Assembly: GCA_023430775.1 (NCBI GenBank)
Contig: JAEYYY010000790.1
Span: 1-18,710, forward strand
Direction of reading: 5' to 3'
DNA: 18,710 nucleotides
Source of the DNA: Pseudomonadota bacterium
GTDB taxonomy: Bacteria; Myxococcota_A; Polyangia; Haliangiales; Haliangiaceae
The notes beneath the pieces were generated by a model. The model saw only the letters and a program-made list of their open reading frames with translations. It searched no databases and was not told the origin of the DNA. Position numbers and translations under genes: made by a program. How positions within the stretch are numbered: position 1 is the stretch's first letter; every line of letters starts with the position of its first letter. Positions 1-5,732 of this stretch are shown in pieces.

Positions 1-585
1 GTACCACATCGCCGCGACCGCATTGCCGTCGAGGGTTCCGCTGGTCCCCGCGGCGAGGTTCTCGCCGTACTTGCTGCCGCTGTGGCCGAACTTGCAGCCA
101 TCGTTCTTGAGCGAGCTCGCCCACGCCTGAGCCACCTGCTCGAGCTTGGGCGACCACGCAAGCGGCGCGGCGCAGTGGTCGGCGCGGTAGCGGTTGTGCG
201 CCGCGAGGATCTGCGCGGCGTCCTTCGACAACCCGGTGGGCTCCGGCGCCGGTGGCGGTGCGGGGGCCGGCGGCGGCTCGGGCCGAGGCGGCGGTGCGGG
301 TCGAGGCGGCGGTTCTGGAGGAGGATTGTTGGTCGCCCATGGATCGGGAGCCGGCGCCAGCGGCGGATCTTGCCGCGGCGGTGGTGCCGGCGACTCGGCG
401 CTGTAGGGATCCGAAGGCCCCGACGGCTGCGAAGGCTCGCTCCAGTCACCGCCATTGGCGCCGGGCGGTCCGCTCTGCGCTTGTTGCGGCGGCGGCTGCG
501 GTTGCTGCTGACCGGCGGGCGGGCCGTACATCGGACCGCACGCGGCAAACACGAGCGCGATCCAGCTGGTTGTTCGAGGTCCCAT
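1..585 (-). CDS. CAP/SCP-domain secreted lipoprotein (3' end off window)
   Basis: Reading the minus strand from ATG at 585 gives 195 codons open to base 1, so the C-terminus is missing. Residues 1-16 look like a short signal peptide ending in FAAC (Cys16), a weak lipobox, so lipid anchoring is likely but not certain. Residues about 20-120 are a low-complexity Pro/Gln/Ala linker. From about residue 124 the sequence matches the CAP superfamily (SCP/PR-1/YkwD-like): AAHNRYRADH, then PLAWSPKLEQVAQAWA, a GHSGSKYGENLAAG segment holding the conserved His and Glu, and finally AAMWY. The end of the domain lies outside the window. CAP proteins are usually extracellular or envelope proteins with varied or unknown biochemical roles. 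The start has a GGAG Shine-Dalgarno five bases upstream. The gene is divergent from apaG across 122 bp. Domain call is firm; function is unknown. Confidence 0.88.
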   Translation of the reverse strand, partial: MGPRTTSWIALVFAACGPMYGPPAGQQQPQPPPQQAQSGPPGANGGDWSEPSQPSGPSDPYSAESPAPPPRQDPPLAPAPDPWATNNPPPEPPPRPAPPPRPEPPPAPAPPPAPEPTGLSKDAAQILAAHNRYRADHCAAPLAWSPKLEQVAQAWASSLKNDGCKFGHSGSKYGENLAAGTSGTLDGNAVAAMWY

Positions 586-707
586 GGCTCTCCGAGAGAC
601 GGCGCTCAGAGCATGCCATGTCCGCGCTCAGGCGGGATGGCTTGAAGTTTCTACGCCAACAGGCCAGATTCTCGGCCGTGCGACCGATCGTTGCGGAGAC
701 CACGTCG

Positions 708-1097
708 ATGGCAACCACCGACGGGATCCGGGTGCGAGTCCAGTCACAGTATCTGGCCGATCAATCCGAGCCGGCGAGCGATCGCTACGTGTTCGCGTAC
801 ACGATCACGATCTCGAACGAGGGCTCGCGGACGGCGCAGCTGCGCACGCGGCACTGGATCATCACCGACGCGCGCGGCGCCGTCGAAGAAGTGCGCGGAG
901 ACGGCGTGGTCGGCGAGCAGCCCCGGCTGTCGCCCGGCCAGAGCTTCCAGTACACGTCGGGCTGCGTGCTGACGACCCCGGTCGGGACCATGCACGGCAC
1001 CTATCGAATGTGGTGCGACGACGGGAGCAGCTTCGACGCGGTGATCGCTCCGTTCTCCCTGGCCTCGCCGTTTGCAGGTCAGGACGTCGCGAACTGA
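708..1097 (+). CDS. apaG: ApaG domain protein
   Basis: This 129-residue protein is the usual length of free-standing ApaG. It is an all-beta, fibronectin-III-like domain. Landmarks are the N-terminal IRVRVQSQYL strand, FAYTITISNEG, LRTRHWIITD, the family hallmark GVVGEQPRLSPGQSFQYTSG, and TPVGTMHGTYRMW near the C-terminus. ApaG was linked to cobalt/magnesium resistance in enterobacteria, but its biochemical role is not settled; the same domain occurs in eukaryotic F-box and polymerase-interacting proteins. The ATG at 708 is preferred over in-frame upstream ATGs because it has GGAG at 695-698 nine bases upstream and gives the family N-terminus. In-frame coding potential upstream has no family similarity. 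The gene appears monocistronic. Confidence 0.95.
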   Translation: MATTDGIRVRVQSQYLADQSEPASDRYVFAYTITISNEGSRTAQLRTRHWIITDARGAVEEVRGDGVVGEQPRLSPGQSFQYTSGCVLTTPVGTMHGTYRMWCDDGSSFDAVIAPFSLASPFAGQDVAN

Positions 1098-1183
1098 GAG
1101 CTATTGCGCCCACTTAGCCGGGCGATCGCGGCGGTTCGATGTAGGCAAAACAAATCGCAAAGCCTTGGTCTACCCTATGCGTC

Positions 1184-1189
1184 TAACGT
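1184..1189 (+). promoter_or_regulatory. Putative -10 hexamer (TAACGT) for the sigma-factor gene
   Basis: TAACGT ends seven bases before an in-frame GTG at 1197, so a transcript from this element would begin at or next to the start codon. The sequence before 1197 has no Shine-Dalgarno motif. No convincing -35 element was seen. Same arrangement as several other genes in the window. Confidence 0.4.
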
Positions 1190-1196
1190 TCTGTCC

Positions 1197-1874
1197 GTGT
1201 CGACCGTGAACATGACCCATGCGGAGAGGGAGGCGGCCACCGCGACCGCGCTCGTGGCCGCGGCCAAGGCCGGCGACCGCGGTGCGTTCGAGGCGCTGGT
1301 CACTCGCTATCGCAAGCGCATCTTCGCGCTCGCGCTCCACATCAGCGGGTCGACGAGCGAGGCCGACGACATCACGCAAGAGGTCTTCCTCAAGGCGTAT
1401 CGCGCGCTCGGCGAGTTCGAGGGCCGCAGCCAGTTCTTCACCTGGGTCTACCGGATGACCGTCAACCGCGCGCTCAACGCGCGTCGCGATCGCAATCGCC
1501 GCGGTGAGGACACGCTCGACGATCCTCGTATCGAGCTCGCGATCGCCGTCGACGCGCGGAGCAATCCGAGCCGCGCGGCCGAGCTTCGCCAGACCTACGT
1601 CCGCCTGCTGCGCGCGCTCGATTCGCTCCCCGCCGAGATGCGCACCACGGTGATCCTGGTGTCGCTGCAGGGCATGTCACACGGCGAGGTCGCGATCGTC
1701 CAGAACGTGACTGAAGGCACGATCGCGTGGCGCATGCACGAGGCGCGGCGCCGGCTCAACGAGGCGATGGCGCCCGAGAAGCTGCAGCGCAAGCGCGAGC
1801 TGTCCGCGGATCTGATGAAGATGCTCGGCGAGCACGGGCTGCTCATCCCGGTGATGCCCAAGGGTCGCGCCTAG
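1197..1874 (+). CDS. ECF-type RNA polymerase sigma factor
   Basis: This is a two-domain sigma-70 family factor of about 225 residues. Region 2 (about residues 25-95) includes FEALVTRYRKRIFALALH, then EADDITQEVFLKAYRAL and SQFFTWVYRMTVNRALNARR, the core-binding and -10 recognition helices. Region 4 (about 140-195) has LDSLPAEMRTTVILVSLQGMSHGEVA followed by the recognition helix VTEGTIAWRMHEARRRL. A basic tail of about 30 residues follows. ECF factors direct polymerase to stress or envelope regulons and normally have an anti-sigma partner. None is visible next door: the following gene is a DUF2330 protein 88 bp away. GTG at 1197 is chosen because a TAACGT element lies seven bases upstream; ATG at 1212 (220 residues) is a plausible alternative. 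Neither has a Shine-Dalgarno sequence. Confidence 0.92.
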   Translation: MSTVNMTHAEREAATATALVAAAKAGDRGAFEALVTRYRKRIFALALHISGSTSEADDITQEVFLKAYRALGEFEGRSQFFTWVYRMTVNRALNARRDRNRRGEDTLDDPRIELAIAVDARSNPSRAAELRQTYVRLLRALDSLPAEMRTTVILVSLQGMSHGEVAIVQNVTEGTIAWRMHEARRRLNEAMAPEKLQRKRELSADLMKMLGEHGLLIPVMPKGRA

Positions 1875-1962
1875 CGCGCGGGCATTTCGCCTCACGATGA
1901 TTTTCTCGCGTCGGTTGGAATAAAAACAGATCGAGTCGCTGCGGCCGCGCGTTCGCCCTCGC

Positions 1963-3783
1963 ATGAGGACGCTGATCGCGGCCAGCTTGCTGGCCATGTT
2001 GATGCCTGCCCAGACTCACGCGTTCTGCGGGTTCTACGTGAGCGGGTCGGACAAGAAGATGTTCAACGATGCGACGCAGGTCGTGCTCATGCGCAATGGC
2101 ACCCGCACGGTGCTGTCGATGCAGAACGACTATCGCGGACCGCTCGAGGACTTCGCGATGGTGATTCCGGTGCCGGTCGTGCTCAAGCCGACCGACGTCA
2201 AGGTGATCCCGAAGGCGGTGCTCGATCGCGTCGACTCGCTGAGCTCGCCGCGCCTCGTCGAGTACTGGGAGCAGGACCCCTGCCCGCCTCCGATCCGGCC
2301 GAGCTCGATCGGTCGCGATGTCGTGAACACCATGCCGCCACCGCCGTCGCGCGCGCCGATGGCGGCCGACCTGTCGACGTCGAGTCGCGGTGGCTACGAG
2401 CGGCGCACCGAAGCGAAGCCGCGCCCGCTGGTCCCGCCCAAGCTCGCGAGCTTCGCGGTCAATCCGCAGACGGTGACGGCGGGCGTCGCGACCCCGCTGA
2501 CCTGGACGTTCTCGTTCGCGAACGAGCCGTGGCCGAGGCCAACGTGCACCGTCGATCACGGAGTCGGTCAGGTGTGGTCCGGCGCCAGAAAGCCGATCAC
2601 CCTGGATGCCAGCTCGAACTTGAAGCTGACGTGCGCGAACGCCGCGGGTCGCGACAGCAAGGAAGCGCGCGTCAACGTGGTCAAGATCGAGGCGAAGTTC
2701 GACGTCGCCGAGTACCAGATCCTGATCCTGTCGGCCGCGGAAGCCACCGGCCTCGAGCAGTGGCTCAAGCTCAACAACTACAAGATCCCCGACGGCGCCG
2801 AGCCGCTGCTGCGGCCGTACATCGAGAGCGGCTCGAAGTTCTTCGTCGCCAAGGTCAACCCGCAGAAGGTGCAGATGGTGAACGGTCGGGCCGCGCTGTC
2901 GCCGCTGCGCTTCCACTACGACAGCGAGGAGTTCTCGCTGCCGATCCGCCTCGGCATGGCGAACTCGTCGGGCAAGCAGGACCTGATCGTCAATATCATC
3001 TCGCCCGACAAGCGCTACGAGGTCGCCAACTACAAGAACGTCACCATCCCGACGAACTTCGACGTCAAGGACAGCGTCCGCGAGCGGTTCGGCGAGTTCT
3101 ACGCCGCGCTGTTCGACAAGACGCTCGAGAAGAACCCGGGTGCGGTGGTCACCGAGTACGCGTGGCAGGCCTATGGCCAGGCGGTGCAGCAAGGCATCTA
3201 CGGCGTGACCTGCGATCCGTGCCCGACGGTGATCCCGATCGACGGCGACATGATGCAGCTCGGCGCCGATGTCGTCGGCACCTCGATCCAGCAGGGCACG
3301 TACACGCTGACGCGCCTCCACGCGCGCTACGGCAAGACCGACATGAAGGACGACCTGCGGTTCCGCGAAGCCAAGCCGATCGTCGGCGGCCGCGAGATGT
3401 GGAGCCAGAAGGGCCTCGAGTACGCCGCGCAGCCGAGCCCGAACGGGGTCAACAACTTCCAGGCGCGCTACGCGATCCGCCACTGGTGGACCGGTCCGAT
3501 CAGCTGCCAGAACCCGCGGCGCGGCGTGTGGGGCGGGCCGCCGAATGGCCGCGCCACGCAGGTGATGGCCGCGGGCAAGACGGCGTTCGCACCGCGCGGC
3601 AAGCTCGCGCTCGATCAGGTCATCAAGCGTGACCTGTGGGAGATCGGTTACAAGAAGGCCGCGCCTGCCAGGCCGTCGGTGCCCGCGACCAAGAAGACGA
3701 TGTGGCTCGGCGCCGGTGCGCTCGCAGGCTTGCTGTTGATCGGTGCCGGCTCGCTGATGCGCCGCCGTCGAAATCGCGCGTGA
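1963..3783 (+). CDS. DUF2330 protein with Ig-like insert and C-terminal membrane anchor
   Basis: The 606-residue protein starts with a signal peptide (residues 1-20, likely cut after THA) followed by FCGFYVSG, the usual DUF2330 opening. The domain continues through ATQVVLMRNGTRTVLSMQNDY and FAMVIPVPV. From about residue 120 it is interrupted by a Pro-rich linker and an Ig/bacterial-adhesin-like beta segment (about 155-243; PQTVTAGVATPLTWTFSF, with single Cys in PTCTVDHG and LTCANAAG). DUF2330 resumes near 245 with FDVAEYQILILSAAEATGLEQWL and runs past 450. The C-terminus has a transmembrane helix (about 580-598) and a positive tail ending RRRRNRA. The predicted topology is a large extracytoplasmic part held by one C-terminal membrane segment. 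DUF2330 has no assigned function. The gene lies 88 bp after the sigma-factor gene with no Shine-Dalgarno before its ATG. Family call is strong; the Ig-like insert is inferred from pattern. Confidence 0.88.
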   Translation: MRTLIAASLLAMLMPAQTHAFCGFYVSGSDKKMFNDATQVVLMRNGTRTVLSMQNDYRGPLEDFAMVIPVPVVLKPTDVKVIPKAVLDRVDSLSSPRLVEYWEQDPCPPPIRPSSIGRDVVNTMPPPPSRAPMAADLSTSSRGGYERRTEAKPRPLVPPKLASFAVNPQTVTAGVATPLTWTFSFANEPWPRPTCTVDHGVGQVWSGARKPITLDASSNLKLTCANAAGRDSKEARVNVVKIEAKFDVAEYQILILSAAEATGLEQWLKLNNYKIPDGAEPLLRPYIESGSKFFVAKVNPQKVQMVNGRAALSPLRFHYDSEEFSLPIRLGMANSSGKQDLIVNIISPDKRYEVANYKNVTIPTNFDVKDSVRERFGEFYAALFDKTLEKNPGAVVTEYAWQAYGQAVQQGIYGVTCDPCPTVIPIDGDMMQLGADVVGTSIQQGTYTLTRLHARYGKTDMKDDLRFREAKPIVGGREMWSQKGLEYAAQPSPNGVNNFQARYAIRHWWTGPISCQNPRRGVWGGPPNGRATQVMAAGKTAFAPRGKLALDQVIKRDLWEIGYKKAAPARPSVPATKKTMWLGAGALAGLLLIGAGSLMRRRRNRA

Positions 3784-3802
3784 GTTTCGCGGCCGCCTGA
3801 TC

Positions 3803-3808
3803 TATAGC
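3803..3808 (+). promoter_or_regulatory. Putative -10 hexamer (TATAGC) for the M28 peptidase gene
   Basis: TATAGC lies six bases before the GTG start at 3815, in the 31-bp gap after the DUF2330 gene. This places a transcription start close to the start codon, and no Shine-Dalgarno sequence is present. A clear -35 box was not recognised. Confidence 0.4.
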
Positions 3809-3814
3809 TGCGCG

Positions 3815-4729
3815 GTGAAACGCGCCGCGATCCTGATCGCCCTCGCCGGCTGTGGCAGCTCCGCGGCGCACGATCCCGATGCCGGTCCGATCGACACCAC
3901 GCCGGACGCGCCGGCCGTCGACTGCGTGCCGCTCTCGCACTGCATCTGGCTCGAGGCGTATCAGCGAGAGATCGTCGGCGCGCTCGCCGGCGCCATCGAG
4001 ATCGCGCCCGGAGTCACCCTCGCGCACCGCGCCAGCATCGCCGAGCGGGACGCCGCGCGGGCGTACTTGATCGCTGCCTTCGAGGCTCTCGACATCCCGG
4101 TCGCGCGTCACGACTACGCCACCGGCGCCAACGTGATCGCGACGCTGCCGTCGACCACCGGCGGCGGCAGCACGATCGTGGTCGGCGCGCACTTCGATGG
4201 CGTGCCGGAAGGGCCCGCAGCCGCCGACAACGCGACCGGCGTCGCGATCGTGCTCGCCACCGCTCGCTACCTGCGCGACGTGCCGGTGCGCGAGCACCCG
4301 ATCGTGTTCGCGCTGTTCGACGAGGAAGAGCTCGGCCTGGTCGGCAGCCGCGCCTATGTCGACTCGTTGATCGATGCCCAGGAGGATGTCGCCGCCGCCC
4401 ACGTGTTCGACATGCTCAGCTTCGATGGCGACGGCGACCGCGCGGTCGAGCTGTGGTCACCGGCGGAGACGCTGCTGCCGCTCTACCAGGAGCACGGTGC
4501 GCTCGCCGACATGCCGATCCAGCCGGTGACGTTCGACCGCAGCGATCACGAGGCCTTCCTCGAGCGCGGCATTCCCGCGGTCGGCGTCGGCGAGGAGTTC
4601 GAGTCCGGCGATCACACGCCGCACTACCACCTCCCCACCGACACCTACGATCGGGTGTCGTTCGCCCATTGCGGCGCGGTCACGCAGCTCGCGATGAGCG
4701 TGCTCGAAGCCAGCGTCCGCACGCCGTAG
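3815..4729 (+). CDS. M28-family zinc metallopeptidase lipoprotein
   Basis: This 304-residue protein has a lipobox (ALAGC, Cys13) and an Asp/Pro/Ala-rich linker, so it is probably a lipoprotein outside the inner membrane. The M28 co-catalytic zinc site is complete in order: H126-x-D128 in GAHFDG, bridging D138 in AADNATG, catalytic E171 and zinc-ligand E172 in DEEELGLVGS, D199 in VFDML, and H272 in HYHLPTDT. The likely activity is aminopeptidase or carboxypeptidase-type hydrolysis of peptides; substrate preference cannot be read from the sequence. It starts at GTG, with no Shine-Dalgarno but a TATAGC element six bases upstream. The stop codon lies three bases from the stop of the convergent LRR gene. 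Confidence 0.94.
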   Translation: MKRAAILIALAGCGSSAAHDPDAGPIDTTPDAPAVDCVPLSHCIWLEAYQREIVGALAGAIEIAPGVTLAHRASIAERDAARAYLIAAFEALDIPVARHDYATGANVIATLPSTTGGGSTIVVGAHFDGVPEGPAAADNATGVAIVLATARYLRDVPVREHPIVFALFDEEELGLVGSRAYVDSLIDAQEDVAAAHVFDMLSFDGDGDRAVELWSPAETLLPLYQEHGALADMPIQPVTFDRSDHEAFLERGIPAVGVGEEFESGDHTPHYHLPTDTYDRVSFAHCGAVTQLAMSVLEASVRTP

Positions 4730-4732
4730 CCG

Positions 4733-5419
4733 TCAGCGAAAGTTGATCTCGAACTTCTTGTTCGGCGCGGGCAGCATCGAGAGATCCACCTCCAGACCCG
4801 CCGGCAGATTCAGCACGCGCAGGAACGTGCCGGGCGCGAGCGGCGCGAGGTCGAGCGCCGCCAGCGGGTTGTCGTGGAGGTGGAGATGGGTGAGCGCCGC
4901 GAACCCGGGCTTGTCGCCGAGCTCGACCCGCGCCAGCTTCGACTTCGACAGGTCGACGGCGCGCAGCTCGGGCAACTGCGCGAGCGGTCGCAGATCGAGC
5001 GAGGTCATCGCCGTGCTGCTCAGCCAGACGATGCGCAACATCGGCACGGCATCGAGCGGCCCGAGATCGAGCTCGCTGATCGCGGTGTCGTAGATCATCA
5101 GATCGTGGAGCGCGCGGCAGCCGGCGAGCGGCGCCAGATCGAGCCGCGGCGGCGCCTTCGCCAGCACGAGCTCGGCGAGCGTGGGGCTCGCGGCGAGCGG
5201 CGACAGGTCGAGCTCGCCGACTCCCTCGAGCACCAGCACGACCCGCTCGACCGGCAGGCCCGCGAGCGGCGACAGATCGAGCTCGGTCAGCTTCGGCGCA
5301 CGGACGTAGACGCTGCGCAGCTTCGGTGCGTTCGCGAGCGGTGCCAGATCGAGGGTCGCCAGCTGCTTGTCGTCGACCTTGATGTCGCGCGTGCGGCTGG
5401 TGACTCGCAGAGCCGTCAC
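4733..5419 (-). CDS. Leucine-rich-repeat protein
   Basis: Translation from GTG at 5419 gives 228 residues. After about 22 residues the protein is entirely eight to nine repeats of 22-24 residues built on LDLxPLAxxPxLxxLxL, recurring as LDLAPLA, LDLSPLA, LDLGPLD and LDLRPLA. The seventh repeat (VELGDKPGFAAL) and the last (VDLSMLP) are divergent. This should fold as a short LRR solenoid, usually a protein-binding surface. No catalytic domain, signal peptide or membrane helix is visible, so as started here it would be cytoplasmic. Its GTG overlaps the TGA of the upstream lipoprotein gene as GTGA (5419-5416), implying translational coupling. A longer in-frame reading extends to 6088 but runs antisense through other genes and lacks LRR character. 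Binding partner unknown. Confidence 0.85.
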   Translation of the reverse strand: MTALRVTSRTRDIKVDDKQLATLDLAPLANAPKLRSVYVRAPKLTELDLSPLAGLPVERVVLVLEGVGELDLSPLAASPTLAELVLAKAPPRLDLAPLAGCRALHDLMIYDTAISELDLGPLDAVPMLRIVWLSSTAMTSLDLRPLAQLPELRAVDLSKSKLARVELGDKPGFAALTHLHLHDNPLAALDLAPLAPGTFLRVLNLPAGLEVDLSMLPAPNKKFEINFR

Positions 5420-5604
5420 GGGTTCGGCGAGTTGTCGCAGAAGTTGGCGCCCTTGTCGCACTGGGTGATCGCGAGATAGAGCAGCAGCGACAGGCCGACC
5501 ACGACACCCGCACCGATCGCGATCTGCTTGTTCGTCGGCTGCTTGTGCGCGCAGCCGGACGACAGCACCAGCCAGCTCACCACGACGATCGCCCAGCGCT
5601 TCAC
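5416..5604 (-). CDS. Small lipoprotein with second membrane helix
   Basis: Starting at GTG 5604, this encodes 62 residues. It begins VKRWAIVVVSWLVLSSGC, a clear signal peptide with lipobox and Cys18. A short polar stretch (AHKQPTNKQ) leads to a hydrophobic helix (about residues 28-45, IGAGVVVGLSLLLYL), then a Cys-containing tail, TQCDKGANFCDNSPNP. The product may be lipidated and also span or dip into a membrane; the two tail cysteines could form a disulfide outside the cytoplasm. No family is recognised. It is the first gene of a two-gene unit with the LRR gene, joined by a GTGA overlap. The start is supported by a TATCGT hexamer exactly seven bases upstream and no Shine-Dalgarno. An inverted repeat at 5628-5644 sits where a -35 region would be. 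Confidence 0.75.
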   Translation of the reverse strand: MKRWAIVVVSWLVLSSGCAHKQPTNKQIAIGAGVVVGLSLLLYLAITQCDKGANFCDNSPNP

Positions 5605-5611
5605 GCCGCCC

Positions 5612-5617
5612 ACGATA
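5612..5617 (-). promoter_or_regulatory. Putative -10 hexamer (TATCGT) for the lipoprotein-LRR pair
   Basis: On the minus strand TATCGT is followed by seven bases and then the GTG start at 5604. It fits TAnnnT exactly and would give a leaderless transcript. It is preceded by TTGCAG directly upstream and by an inverted repeat about ten bases further up. Confidence 0.5.
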
Positions 5618-5627
5618 CTGCAACTTT

Positions 5628-5644
5628 CGCAGGACATACCTGCG
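5628..5644. promoter_or_regulatory. Perfect inverted repeat, candidate operator
   Basis: CGCAGG-acata-CCTGCG is a perfect 6-bp inverted repeat with a 5-bp spacer. Its centre is about 32 bp upstream of the predicted start of the lipoprotein-LRR transcript, and it lies inside the 128-bp divergent gap shared with the repeat-lipoprotein gene. Dyads in this position often bind dimeric regulators. The binding protein is unknown, and in GC-rich DNA such a short dyad may occur by chance. Confidence 0.4.
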
Positions 5645-5732
5645 GATCTTGCCGACCGGCGCTGCGCTCGCTCGCCGTGGAACCGCTGCGAGGCATTCCG
5701 AGCACGGCCGCGATCTTGCTGGACCGCGAGCG

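Noticed and set aside
1843..3483. 546-codon open frame opposite the DUF2330 gene
   Set aside because: Shadow frame with no recognisable domain, while the plus strand encodes a signal peptide and family motifs.
5645..5719. GATCTTGC direct repeat in the divergent gap
   Set aside because: Only eight bases, two copies 67 bp apart with imperfect extension; this could be chance.
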